Assembly: GCA_026724425.1 (NCBI GenBank)
Contig: JAIUCV010000116.1
Coordinates: 310,001-374,000, forward strand
Direction of reading: 5' to 3'
DNA from: Erythrophleum ivorense
Lineage: Eukaryota > Streptophyta > Magnoliopsida > Fabales > Fabaceae
Length of the DNA stretch: 64,000 nt
Both the position numbers and the translations under genes were made by a program. This document shows positions 27,170 to 40,160 of this stretch, in pieces. The notes beneath the pieces were generated by a model, which had not been told where the DNA came from, searched no databases, and saw nothing but the letters and a program-made list of their open reading frames with translations. Numbering within the stretch: the first letter of the stretch is position 1; every line of letters starts with the position of its first letter.

Positions 27170-29625
27170 GTTCTTGTCCTTTAGCTCTGAAAAATATAGG
27201 ACCTAAGTTTTCTTCCCAGAGCTTTTCTTTTTTATTTAAATCCTTTTGAATCTGAGTCCTTCTTAATCTTTTCAATGTGGTCCCTCAAAACTTCTTCATC
27301 TCAATCAGCTTGGAGCTTCTCTTTTCTCTTTGTTTTTCTGGAACCTTAGCATGTGATCAAATCCGTTTTTCGTTCTGTCTAAAGCTTGTGATTATTTAAG
27401 TCATTTTAGTTCATTAGTTATGCATTGCTTATAATTAAATTAGATTGTATATGAAAAATAAATTTTTTAACAATATATATAACTATTAACTAGTTGAAAG
27501 ATACAAATTGATACATTTTTTTTTTCTATTTGTATATTGGAGATTCGAACCTACGCACTACTCACATACAATTTAAGTCTTATGTATAATTTGTTTTTTC
27601 AATCTTTATATAAATAATAACTAATCGTGTGTGTGTGTGTGTGTGTATGCTTTTACAGTGGAGTGAGATTTATAGAAAAATAATACAAATGATGTTGAAG
27701 CAGTCAATTCTTTCCTTTGTGGAGGATTTGTGCTCTACGTGTAGGCTCTAATTGACCCTTTAATTAATCATCTAGAGTTGCTTTATGAAAGCAAAAGTCA
27801 GAATAACCAAATCATCAAACTGGTATATGACAAGAGAATCCATGTGGCTTGTTAATGCTAGCTAGAAAGAAGAGACAGATACTGTCAACACAATGTGACC
27901 CAAAATTTTGCTTCTTCAATTGGATAAGAATTAAGTATAGTTTTTTAAGAATATATTATTAATTTATATAACGTATGTTTTATTTTCCTTTAGATTTAAT
28001 TCTATACTATTTTTTTAAAAATATTTTTCATATATTATATTTTTATTAAATAATTTGGTAATAAATATCTAAAAATTATTTTTTCTCGTTCCACTGATCA
28101 TGATTATAAGCACTTTCACTGTTTTGAAGCTCGTAATAAGGTTGTATGCGTCTGTGATTTCCAACCTACACTTGTACCATCTTTATCTAATTAAATATAT
28201 AAGCATATGAATTAAAGGCAATAGTTATATTTAATTTATACAAAGTTTATTATGCCTTTATTATCATTATTTTTTTTAAAACACTATTTTTATGAAGAAA
28301 CACAATAGTTATTTTTCTATTATTCTTTTATATTTTTGTACTATTTTTATCTAATTAAATATATAAATAAAATAATATTCTCATTTCTTTTTATATCATA
28401 TTAAACATAATTATTTCATTCTTTCTATATCATAATTCCTTGTTCATTTCTATACTTAAAAATTGTATGCACCAAATTGGATATTAGTGTTTTTGAATAA
28501 ACTATATGAATTAATTGTATCATTCATCCATAAGAGAGGGCACATATAAGTTATTACTGTTAGAAGACAAACAATACAAACATTAAGCATGTGATGAGTT
28601 AGAAAAAATACGGATGCCAACTATGAATGTCTGTGTCATTTCTTTTTCCATCACACAGAATTTAGATTCATCATAAAACTTAAAGGCTATAACCTAAGGA
28701 AGAGATTGATTGTCTTTAAATGGTGGGTTCTACCAATAATTGTTAAGATTTTCCTCCATCTTCTGTGGAAGAGACTAAAGAGGGAAATCCTAATTTAATT
28801 TGTGCTACATTGAGTTTTGTCTTCTTGGATTTGAGTTTCTCTCCTTGCAAGTGGCATATGCATGCAGGTAGAAACATGAAATATAAGAATATTACACAAA
28901 GGAATGAAGGAAAAGGATTTGCCTTGAATTTATTTCTACGAAATACTCATTTTGCTTTTAGCATTTTATTCCACAAGTAAGCACACTATTAAACAATCAT
29001 TTTCTTCCTTTTGTGGAGAAATCAAAATTAGCAATATCAATCCCCCCCAAAAAAAAAAACAAAAGCAAGTAAGACCAAAAACTCAACGGGCTTGAACAAG
29101 TTTGGGCCTTGGTCTTGTTAATAAGACATGGTATGACCTTTATTAGTCCCTATGCAGCCACTTAATGTCGAAAAAAAGAATACTGCCACCTTTTTCTGGT
29201 GCGGAGAAAAAATGATAATTAATGAGTGCCAGCTTTTTAATCCGGCCCATCTCATATATCGGGTTGAACCGACTTGACCCTATGGGTGACACCTTTTTTT
29301 TTTTTTAATGAAAAGAAAGAAAAACTAATTTTTATATATCCTCATACAGTTATCTAATTGCTCCTACTTTATCAAAATCTAGACTGTTAATTTTCTAGCC
29401 TCTTACCCTCTTCTCAGTTCACTTAGAAGTAGAAAAGCGGATAACAAAATGGTCTAAGATACTGACTAATTAAAAATGCTTTAGCCAACAAGCAAAAGTA
29501 CACTTGAAATAGAGTCAACCCATGATCATAAACACAACAAAAATATCATAATTATCCTAATAATACCAAAACACCTAGTGGAAGGAAAAAAAAAAAAAAG
29601 GTTCAAATGCTAAAACCTAAAAAAA
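27170..29625. other. Gene-free DNA between the tRNA and the phytocyanin gene
   Basis: No supported gene. It contains a (GT)n run at about 27627-27647. The open frame at 28765-28980 lies in a less A+T-rich patch (28670-28900) but has no family match or splice signals that I can use; it could be part of a non-coding transcript. Confidence 0.45.
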
Positions 29626-30735
29626 TCAGAGAGAGTTTCGGGAAGTTAATAGCAGCATTACACCAAATATGACCAGAACAGCCATGAAGTCTGATCTAAG
29701 ATCCAGAGAGGGTGAAACCCCAGAGCTGATAAGAGAAGAAGGTGAAGGCCCCGCTTCAGGCTGTGAGGAAGCTTGATCAGGTGGAGGAGCAGAAAAAATG
29801 GACGGCGGAGATGCAGGGATAGGATGTGGGGACATGACGTCCACAATCAATCTCTGACCGTTGATGCAGTGATCATGGGTTCCGCTGATGAAGTAGAAGG
29901 GCCCAGGCCTGTCCAGATTGATCGTACTCTTCCCATTGTCAAACGCAGTGATGGGATCACTTGCATCGCAGTGATAGTAATCCCATTTTTCCACCGTCAG
30001 GACTGAGTCATTCTGGTACTCAAATGCTGCACTAACAAACAACCACAAAATTAACACTACTTCATTTCCATTCCCTTCTGCTAATAGTTATCTATTCAAA
30101 GCAGAAACACAAGAACACAGACAGTCATATCAGACCCCGTCTCATAATAAAATATGAAGTGTCATGTCAAAGGAATGGTTGCTTTTAGAAGACTCTCAGC
30201 CTACGAACCTAAGTTGCAGAGCTGAATTTTTATTTATTTCTCCTGGAAAATATGACACAGATACTGACTTGCAATACATCGTAAAATGATAAATTTGGAA
30301 GTATTCGTGTAGAGTTCTGAAGTGTTGCATGGTGTTTGATATTAATATTAAATACGATATGAATCTGTTCTTTAGATATAGGTGCTTAAAAGAGTGTGGT
30401 TGCATCTAAAAAGATTCTACAAACCTAAGTTTCAGAGTTGAATTTTTCATTTTATATATTTGAAAATAGAAGCTATAATATGTGACACAAAAGATGAAAC
30501 TAAGACAAGAAACACTCTTATATATATATAAAAAAAAAAACTCACCAAGAGAATCACCAATTTGAAATCTGTTCCTTTCAGCCCATTGGCTATAAAATGC
30601 AGTGTTATTAGGGTCAGGTTGTTGCCAACCCAAGTCATCACCAACCTTGAATTGCCTTGTAGCTTCTACTGAAGGAGTGGTGGCAACCATGGAAATTATC
30701 AGGAGAGTAGAGAAAATTCCCAAAAGAGATGCCAT
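29626..30735 (-). CDS. Early nodulin-like phytocyanin, GPI-anchored
   Basis: Two exons, 30735-30546 and 30026-29626, spliced with a GT donor after TCTCTTG and a TGCAG acceptor, give 196 aa. Residues 1-25 are a signal peptide (LLGIFSTLLIISMVA). About 27-128 form a plastocyanin-like domain with FKVGDDLGW, the disulphide cysteines C83 and C117, and GPFYFISGTHDHC followed by GQRL. Pro/Ser-rich residues 129-172 and a hydrophobic tail (FMAVLVIFGVMLLL) predict a GPI-anchored cell-surface glycoprotein. Two copper ligands are replaced: the first His position reads NDSV and the Cys position is Ser111, although H116 and Q121 remain. This is the early nodulin-like (ENODL) pattern, so it probably does not bind copper. 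ENODLs act at the plasma membrane or wall in growth and reproduction. The intron is 519 bp. Confidence 0.92.
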
Positions 30736-32117
30736 AATGTCTCTGTTGAGTTTTCTTTTTCACCAAGGTTCAAAAAGCAAAAAGCAAATGTTAGAGGAAT
30801 GTGCGTGTGAATATATACATATATATATATATATATAAGGGACACACATAAGGACGTGGTGGGTATTTAGAGAGAAGAGCCACGATCCAAGACCTGTTTT
30901 AGGTTTAACGTGGAGGAGGGTGTAGCGGTTACTGGGAAGTTTTTGGAGTGTTAGTGATATCGTGGGGGGCTTGAATATTTTCTAATGTTGGTGTTGTTGT
31001 TATCTTTTTAAGATTTGATATTAGCAAAAGTAAATTTTCTTTTTTTTTTGTTTTGGGAAAATAATCAAAATTTCCTTTTTCAAGTTTAAAGATTTATTTA
31101 CAATTACTAGTATGTTACTTCAGTTCATTTTCTATGAATATTATTGGGCCACACTTGGTAAGTAATAACTTAGAATATGTTTGGATATGCGTTGAAAAAG
31201 TCTAGAATCACGTTTGACCAACTACGTAATGCTAGAAAATATGGTTTGGGAGAAATACGATTTTTCTAAACATACACTTAGTACAGTATTTTCAAATATA
31301 TCACGGGCATTTTCATAGCTAAACATCTCAACTAAAAATTGTTTTAAATCTTCCATTATTAATAGGGGGAAAAAAGAGTTGATTGAAATCATTTTTCTAA
31401 TATTCTAAGATAAATTTAATGTCTAAACCTGATGAGCATATGAAATTGAAAAAGGTTCCCAGTACTGTCAACCTGAACATGTTTACTGTTTCATTGATAC
31501 ATACGCAAATAAGATTTTTAAACAAACGTGTGCATCGATTTCTAAACAGAGGGGTAGATTACATACTAAACCTATTTGAATCATAAACGAAGACTTCTAC
31601 ACGCTTGGAGAAAAGGTTTGTACACCACAAATGAACATATAAATAAATATCAATCCCCAAAAGCTAATTGGAATTGATAATAAGACAACATGCTTACATT
31701 GGTTGCAATAAACTGAAACATATTCAATCATAAATTCAAGAAGATCTCTGTTTTTTATTTTTTTGAGTAAACTAAACAAAAAATGCCTCTCCGTGGCCAT
31801 ATAAAATGGCAAAGAAACAAGAAACAACCTGATTTATAGCATGTCTCTCCATGACCATCGATATACATAAACTCAGAAGTAGGCATTCTTTGCCAGCCCA
31901 CAGGAAGTGTTGCTTATGATCAGGTTTTGACCCCTACCACTTCCAACTAGTGGTTTTATAATAGCCCAATGATGTTCACCAAAAATCTACCAGCAGAACG
32001 GCCACAAAAGAGACTGCAAAACTATTTTCTTGAAGCACTAGACGGTTGGTGGCTGGAAAATCCTTATGTTGGCCCAGACGACGAATCATCAATACTTAAC
32101 CTGCCAGTTCTTTTTTT
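30736..32117. other. Phytocyanin promoter region and FTSHI2 3' flank
   Basis: Both neighbours are on the minus strand, so this 1.4 kb should hold the phytocyanin promoter (adjacent to 30735) and the FTSHI2 3' UTR (below 32118). A (TA)n run lies at 30818-30836, about 85-100 bp upstream of the phytocyanin ATG, and could contribute a TATA element. No other gene is seen. Confidence 0.5.
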
Positions 32118-35100
32118 TCAGTTGTGGCTCCTCACAGGGGTTTCCTTTTGATTCTTCAACAACACTCGAGATTGTTGGAGCTTGGAAGCCCGGATGTCAA
32201 GTATGTTAGGGGGCATTGGTTTTAGGGAGCCATACATTTCTACTAGATGAAAAAACTCTTGTTTTGTTATGCTTTTCTTCTGAACAAGTTCACTGACCAC
32301 AGCATCCATTAGAGTTCTATTTTGCTGCAGAATCTATTAGGGAAAACAAGGATGTGTCATTTTTGGTTCAGACTCAAGAATAATAAGGTTCTTTAATCCA
32401 TTTTTCCCACTATAACATACCTCTTTTGCATGTTCATAGCACGAATTGACAATCCGCATTGCTTCCAAATCAATTTCCTGGAAATTGATTCATATCATAG
32501 AATCATTTGGTTGGCCAACACATATCATTACAAAAAATAAGAGACAACTAAGTCTTTTCTTTTTTTCATTGAATGATACATTGTGTCCTGTTAACCTGCT
32601 TTCTTTGCTCGTGTTTTTTAAAGAAATCTGCAAGGATTCCTTCTTCCAACATTAAAGTTGCGGTTGTATGTTTAACTAAGGCCAAAACTGCAATTAACAA
32701 CCACGATGTAAAAATATTTTGAAGTTGAAACAGAGAATGCATACATTAATTCGATCTGCCACCCAGAAATTGGATATCCCGTGATACTTCTCAGAAAGCC
32801 CACCAAGAACAAATGTCCTTGCCGCAGACCTAGCGTTGTCTGCTGTTTCAGCCCATATCGTGCTCAACTGAAATATTGGAAACCATGTCAAGATATTTGT
32901 ACATTACCAACCTAAACAAATTTATATCTATAATGAGATATAAGAAAACAAGGACTTGAAAAACTAAAGAGACTAAATTGGTGACACGAATAACATATGC
33001 AAAAGTATTAATATATGCATATATCAAAAGAAAAACTATAGCTTAGAAAAAGAGACTGAAAAATGAAGGGTAAATTACTCTCCCCTTCCCTAAGAGAGGT
33101 TCAAATTACACAACCCTCCCCTTTATTATGAAAGTATAAACAAATCTTGTTTGAAATAAAAAAATGACCAAAAAACCCTCAAGGTTAATATTAATTTCTT
33201 TTATTAAAAATATAACTTATTAAAAAATATTTTTAAAACTTTTATTTCAATGCATTTATTTTGTGTTGAAAACTATAAACTTAATTGATTCTAAATTTAA
33301 AATAGTGACTATTTTATGTTAGTCAAATACATATTTACTAGTTGTTTATAAACAATAAATATAATGATATTTTGATCAAAATAAGTATAATTATAGTTTA
33401 TCTTTTGGTACAAGGAAGATTAGTGTAGCGCATGTTTTGATTTTAGATAGGATAATGTAAATTTTCAAAACAATGCAGAGGACCATGTAATTTGGACATC
33501 TCTCAAGGGGGCAAAAGTGATTTACCCTCAATTAATGCAATAAATCCTCACAAGAGAAGGCAATGAAGAAATTAGAAGAAATCATTTCCTATTATCAGTC
33601 CATAATCCATGTCTAGATATGCAAAATCACATAAATTCACAGTGGTTAAGTAGAAAATTTTCTAACTATTAAAAAATTATTCCTTACTCTGCGAGTTCTT
33701 TATATCATTTCCAGTCAATGACAATTAGGGTAAATGGTTATAATCCCTCTCACAGAAACTCAAGTCTTCAGGAAGATCATATTGTTGTCATTCATCAAGG
33801 TCATTTAAAATGCTTTAAAACATGCTTAGTCAGATTTTGCCTGCATTTTTGTATGTTCTGCAGTTGTCCATAGGTTCAGCTTCGCAATTAAAATTGAAGT
33901 GAATACAAATTAGTAGAAGTAAGATTATAATTTTACCTGACCATTCCCATACCAAATTTCATCAGCTGCACGTGGAGCTAGTTGAACAGTGATATGATCA
34001 AGGAGAGATTGTCGACTGCATATACAAGAGACAGAAGGATACCAATAAACAGTCTTGTAATGAAATCCTAACAAGCAGTAAATTGACATCAAATGAATTA
34101 TACAGGCAGCATACAGCCCATGCAAACATTACCATTGACTGGTCCCAGTACCAAATAGACAGATATTTTATTTAGAGGACATCCTCCAAAGCGAAATATA
34201 TTCTTAATAAAAGGGAACTAAGCTAAACAAAAGAATCCATACGTAAGCATTCCTTCCCTAAATTTGACTGGATCCATCTTCATTCGAACATAACCCAATT
34301 CCCTACCAGCTCTAGGAGCAATTGTGACCTACATCAAAGCATAAGAATGATGAGAGTCACATTGTTTACCAGGAATACAAATACAGAGAATGGGAGAAAA
34401 TAAATAAATATTCATTTTTATGTGAATAATGCAATCACAACTGAAGTTCCAAAAACATAAAGAACTAAATACCAAACTTTCAGGTTAAGTTTCCAGAATT
34501 GCAATGATGATAACCTAGTGTAAATTGTGGATGCATACAGATACCCTGATAAACAAGAGGACAACCTTAAGTTCTTGTATGCCAGTCTTTAGATGCAGGT
34601 AAGGTTCATTGTGAGAACAAAGCTGTCAGCAGTTTGGCCCATGCATTCTTTATTGCATTGCATTTATGCGGTCACAATGGCAATTTCAGATATCATCCAA
34701 CAGTGCCACATTATATCACTCAAAAGCAAATGACATGCCACACAGACAATATCACAGAAATGGGAATGCAGAAGAGCAGAAGGACAATTATTATTTGAAA
34801 AGAGGCAATTCATTCCTTTGCCCATCAAATTGATCTATTTCCTATTGCCTTCAAAATTGGTTATTCACTGGAATAAAATGATTTGTCTTATTCTTACCAT
34901 CTAATGTGCACAGAAATAATCAGCTGACAAAATGATGCATACGCTTACTATGATGCATTTCCAATTTATAGATGATATCATTCTCTAAAACTGTTAGGGC
35001 CCATTTGGTTTGTTCGCCATGATGTAGTTTGCAATATAATCTTTTTGGCAACATCTATTATACTCTTGTTATCATTACTTAACAATACTTATCCTTTCTT

Positions 35101-38100
35101 ATTACTTTTTCAAAAGTAAGGATACCGGTGTCATTTCTTATCTCACCCACCTATTTTATACATTCTTTTTCTCTTTACATACCTAACATTCATCTAACCA
35201 AATGGGCCCAAAGACATAAGGATTTCTAGGGTCCTCCACAAGTGATACAGAATACAATTTTAACCAAATTCCCCATTTCAGGTATGAGAGAGTATGCCTA
35301 ACCAAAATAATGAAATAAATTGTGTAGTGGCCATACAAATTCAATATTTTTAAGATCAGGAAAGTTCACAGCCACAACAGCCATGGCAGCTTCATTTATA
35401 GCTATTTGTTTCCAAGCCTCCATGCTTCTCTCCTTTCTATCCAGCATTCCCCTTTCTTCCATTTGTGCAGCTTGTAATAAGTCATCAGTTGTAATCTGCA
35501 AAAATATAAAGCAGAAATGAAAGACTGAAAGTCACTATGTCAGCACAGCTTGTAAATCCGTTGTTTGTTTCCTCCTTTGAACTCTTCCCCCCCTCCCCCC
35601 CCTCCCCCTCTCTTTTTCTTTTTGTCCATGTGCAAGTAACTTTTATGCCTCCACGTTAAGAGGCTTCTTTCGGTGGAGAAATAGAAGCTGCTGGCATCCA
35701 CCGTCTTCCATTAAGAAATAAAAAAAGGAAGGAGGCAAGGACCAACATACCTCAGTCCTTCCGTCTCGCATCATATTGATGGCAGCAACCTCAACTATGT
35801 TGGCTAGCTCTGCACCAACCATTCCATCAGTCATACCAGCAACAGCCATGTAGTCCACATCTTCAGCCATTGGCTTTTTACGAGCGTGGACCTATAACCA
35901 CAAAAAAATTAAATTAAATTAAAAACAATTGCAAGCTGTCATTAACCACAGATTTACAATTACTATTTTTGCTAGTGGAAGCAAAACAACTGCCGTACTA
36001 AGTTGTAAGATCTAACTGAATCTTAAATGCAAACATATAGGTGAAATACATCAAGGGAGCTGCCACCTCTAGAATTTCTATGCGACCTATGAGGCCAGGC
36101 TTGGGGATAAATATTTTCCGATCAAACCGCCCAGGTCTTACAAGTGCTGGATCCAGAATGTCAGGTCGGTTTGTGGAAGCCATAGTGATCACTTCTCCTC
36201 TTCCTTCAAACCCATCTAAGCAGACCAGCAGCTGGAGCATTCAGTAAGTAGTAAACATCAACCAAAATAAAAAATAAAAAAACCTTCAAAGTTGCATTCG
36301 GAAAGTTCAGTATTGTTATGATGAACCTGATTAAGAGTAGCATCACGTTCCTGTCCACCTGAACCCTTTATCAAGCCACGCTCCCTTCCTACAGCGTCCA
36401 GCTCATCAATAAAAACAACAGATGGAGCCTGAGATTTTTTTTTTGGGCAAAAAAAAGAGTCGTGTTCAATTAGATGAAGAAAGGGGGCAAGTTCCCCTTT
36501 GCAGCAAATAAAATGAAGAGAAAAATAATGTGCCAAGCAAAGATGCTAAGTGAAACAAAAAAGCCATCAGAGGAAATTGGATGCAACTTGTGAAAACCAA
36601 CCAAACAATTTACTTGAAACAAATAAGGAAAATTGTAAGACAATATAAAAGTTAAAAACAACACATACATTTTCTTTGGCCTCTTCATAAAGTGCTCGGA
36701 CACGAGAAGCCCCAACACCAACATATATTTCCACAAACTGCGAAGCAGATATAGAGAAGAAATTAACCCCTGCCTCTCCAGCCACTGCTTTTGCTAGCAA
36801 AGTCTTTCCAACCCCAGGTGGGCCACAAAGAAGTATGCCACCTGATTGAAAGAGCAGGTTAACCTTTAGTGAGTCCAGTGCAAAGCACTGCAAAGATAAA
36901 TTTTAACATAACACCAGCATTTGAAGTCAGCTGAAGGATTTGAAACCTGACATCTATCTAGGTTTCCCCTCAAAAATTGTTTAGAAAAGCATAGGTTCTG
37001 CATTAAAAATCCCTTAATAATGTGAACAAAAGAAGAGCAGAAGAATATGAGATGAAATATGCAATAAGAATTAGATTGTCAACGAAAGCTATAAGACAGA
37101 GACTAGGCTAGCTTGCCTTTAAATTTCATTAAATAATTTTTCCCTAAGGCAGTTCAAATTTTGTCATTAAATGCTTAGCAAAGTTCAGGAAAATGTGACC
37201 TGGTATTTTCACTCCTCTCCTTCGGTACATTTCTCGGTGTGTAAAAAACTTCACAATCTCCTCAAGTTCAAGCCGTATTTTACCCAGCCCAGCAACATCA
37301 GTAAACTTCACATCCACGCCTCTCTCCAAATACTGCGGAAGTTTTTTACTTTTTGCTCTTCGAACGCGAGCCCCTGATTTCATAAACTGCTTTGCCATTT
37401 TCAAATAAGCATTCTCCTCCTCTTTCCCTGGCTCACTCTCATCATCATCACCCTCAAGCCCATCCATCTCCCTCTCTAAGGCCCTCATTTTCCTCCTCTC
37501 TTCAGCCTCTGCTTTCTCAATCTTCAGCCTATCTTCATAATCTTTCTTCTGCTTCCTATAACTGAGCACCACAGTCCTATAAAATATGTAGAAGAAAACC
37601 AGTCCAAGTGCACTAGTCACATTTTGATCCCTCGCCAAATCAGACCAAAAATCTGCTGTTCGCAGGTATTTTGTCCTTGCTACACGCAATGACTCCTCAT
37701 ATTTCCTCTTCCTTATTTCTTTCTTTCTCTTTCTCTCCTCCTCTCTCTTCTGAATCCTTATACTCTTCTCCATCATCTCTTTCTCCTCCCTCATCCTCTT
37801 TAGCTCCTCTTTCTTCTCTCTCTGTAATTCCATCCTAACTCGCCTTAACTCCGCAGCCTTCTTTGATTCCTTCTTCGGCTTACCATCAAGAAGCGAAGAC
37901 AAAAAAGACACAATCATAGGAGGCACCCAAAGTCTCAAAATTGGAGAAGGTAAATCCGGCCGCTTCAGAGGAGGTGTATATGCATTAACACACAAAGAAT
38001 CAATCTTCAACTCATCCCACGACTCCCAAAACTTCCTATGACTCTCGGAGGATGGTAACACTGTCCTTAAAACTCTAGAATCATCCAAAACTACAAAAAC

Positions 38101-38577
38101 TGGCACTGCACGTTGCCTCAAATTCACAGCACTGGTCTTAATTATGTGCTTGAGCTTACCTTCCTTCTTCAATTCCAATAATTCAGTGTACGGAATGCGA
38201 TCAGAGACCAGAGGAAGCCCTTGAGTCCAAGATTTAAGCTCCTCCGGCGATAACGCTTCGACCTTTTTGGTAGAAGGTTTCTTTGGTGCCCGTTTCTTTC
38301 CTTTCACAGCAGGGGCGGCGGCGGCAGCGAGAGCGGAAGGTTGAGGGAGGGAAGCGGAGATAACAGTAAGAGTGACTGAAAGCCTGAGGAAATCGAACTG
38401 AGTGTTCCGTTTTTTCTCCTTAGCGTCATTCTCCAGCGCCGGTGTTTGAAATTGGGAGGAAATCGCCCGGAGAGAGGGGATTTTGGGTAGCCTCTGTAGG
38501 GTTTTGGGTTTTGGGTTTAGGGACTGCAGGAAGGAGGATGACAAAGGAGAATATTGAAGAAAGCAATGGCAAGCCAT
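32118..38577 (-). CDS. FTSHI2: FTSHI2, protease-inactive chloroplast FtsH-like AAA ATPase
   Basis: Eleven exons: 38577-37200, 36841-36669, 36428-36327, 36231-36067, 35891-35751, 35495-35337, 34328-34243, 34015-33937, 32867-32745, 32477-32421, 32333-32118. All junctions are GT-AG and keep frame, giving 892 aa (the Arabidopsis protein, EMB2083, is about 880). Residues 1 to about 50 are Ser-rich and poor in acidic residues, like a plastid transit peptide. A charged coiled coil (236-300), a membrane segment (about 322-339) and a second coiled coil (341-372) precede the AAA domain: Walker A GPPGVGKT (466-473), Walker B VVFIDELD (521-528), and the second region of homology with [18 protein letters not shown]. 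The zinc motif HEXXH of active FtsH is replaced by NEAAM (687-691), so ATPase is likely but proteolysis is not. In Arabidopsis FtsHi proteins form a heteromeric chloroplast inner-envelope motor with Ycf2 that drives preprotein import and is essential for embryos. Confidence 0.95.
33067..33528. mobile_element. MITE-like element in FTSHI2 intron 8
   Basis: About 462 bp with inverted ends of roughly 50 bp. The left end reads AGGGTAAATTACTCTCCCC and continues with GAGAGGTTCAAATTACA. The reverse-complemented right end reads AGGGTAAATCACTTTTGCCC and continues GAGAGATGTCCAAATTACA. The interior is A+T-rich and non-coding. It lies in the 1,069-bp intron between exons 8 and 9, well away from both splice sites. 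I found no exact target duplication, so the superfamily is left open. Confidence 0.7.
34997..35209. mobile_element. MITE-like element in FTSHI2 intron 6
   Basis: A 213-bp element with perfect 14-bp inverted termini GGGCCCATTTGGTT / AACCAAATGGGCCC and no coding capacity. Termini of this type (GGGCCC or GGGCC followed by TTTGG) are common among plant MITEs. The flanks (AACTGTTA left, AAAGACAT right) do not form an 8-bp duplication, and a TTA on the left is not matched on the right, so hAT versus PIF/Harbinger cannot be decided. It sits in the 1,008-bp intron between exons 6 and 7. Confidence 0.75.
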
Positions 38578-40160
38578 GGAGTATTTTGAGTTACAGCGGG
38601 AAAATTTTTAAGTGTGATTCTATATTACTGGGAATTACTGTAGCCATTGATGGCCGAGATTACAAGGCGAGTATAAGAGCATGACCTTCGCCATTGAGCG
38701 GGCGATGAAGTTAAAGAAGAGCTCCCAGAGGTTCAAGCGAGAATTAGATGCTGGATAGAGAGAGAGAGAGAGAGAGAGAGTTGAAGTTCAGCCTCGCGGG
38801 TACCCTTAAACGACAATCATTTTGCTGATCAATGGTTATACGACTTGATTATGCTGAACGACATGTTAATGGTGGATGCCGTCGAATTGTGTTCTGCTTT
38901 GGCTTTATTGATTTATAGTTGGATAGATAGACAGTCTGGTTCGTTTCGGTAAATACTCGTACACCTTGTAGTTTTATTATAGAGGGAGAAGGAATTAACT
39001 ACATAAGAAACTTCATAAAAGAATAATATGTTTAGTTTGATGTGATAATAGGTATATAAAAGAAAAAAATAAATAAATAAAATAAAAAATAACTCTTGTA
39101 TCTCTATTTTAAAAAATATAATAAAAAATAATTATTATTAAATAATTATTATAAAAATATAGTAAATATTTTAATTAACATTATAATATTTTTTATATTA
39201 CATCATATGGTGCCAAAGATACTTAGAAAATTAGCTCAATTGACTTATAACTTGCATAGATTAAAGGGTTTTCAATTTGCTTGGTGATTCCTTGTCTTGG
39301 AGTTGACATGAAGTATCTAATTTCTAAATTTTTTTACAAAAAATAATACTGTATTTAAAGTATCTAACACTTTCAGTTTCAATATTCTTTCCAAAATCAA
39401 TTAGCACATTTTTTGAGGCATTACCTGGAAGTGCGGTTATCATTACCTTGTAAAAAATGCTTGAATGTCTCGATAAAGAATTGAAGTGACAAAAAAATGA
39501 GATTAGTAAGAAAAATAAGGATCCCAGCGCGTATTTAAATTTTCGTTTAGACTTCCCCAAATCACGTCTCAAAAGAAGCAATAACTAAGAGTTTCTACGT
39601 AAACATGATTTTACAATTGAAATCTAAACACGCATTTATTTTTGCCCATTTTATTGTTAGGAAAAAGAAAGTCCATTCAAATAAAAATTCCATAGCTTTG
39701 CAGCTTTCTATGAAAATCTTACATGTAATATAATTATCCCGCTGAACTATTGTTAATAACTTTATATATTACTCAAGCATTAATATTGTCTTGGACTACT
39801 CAAAATGTTGCTCCACAAATTTTATTCTATTTGAACCGATAATTTATAATCACTGCGACGGCTGGAGTAAGATTTATAGGAGGGAATGGATATTACATAT
39901 ATCGATAACTCTTCCTGATTTAACACATGAATCGGATCACCTTCAGCCGCCCATTGATTACATTCTTTCTGCATATGCATCACCCAATTAGTAGTGGAAA
40001 ATTCTGCAGAAACAATTCTGCAGAACCAAAACCAAGCTATAGGAGTCAAGAACAACATTGTTGACCATAAGGTAGAGTGATAAAGGGCAGTGATGATTTT
40101 CTAGAAAATATATATTCAGATTATATGTTACATCAAGTATGTGTAAATATCAGGCAATTT
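38578..40160. other. FTSHI2 upstream region and CASP-like 3' flank
   Basis: A (GA)n tract at about 38756-38780, some 180-200 bp upstream of the FTSHI2 ATG, is typical of plant 5' UTRs or core promoters. The rest is A+T-rich (39060-39190 especially) with no supported gene. The overlapping open frames at 39791-40058 occur on both strands and have no recognisable domain; part may be the CASP-like 3' UTR. Confidence 0.5.

Noticed and set aside
37171..37377. Plus-strand frame opposite FTSHI2 exon 1
   Set aside because: Antisense shadow of a conserved coding exon.
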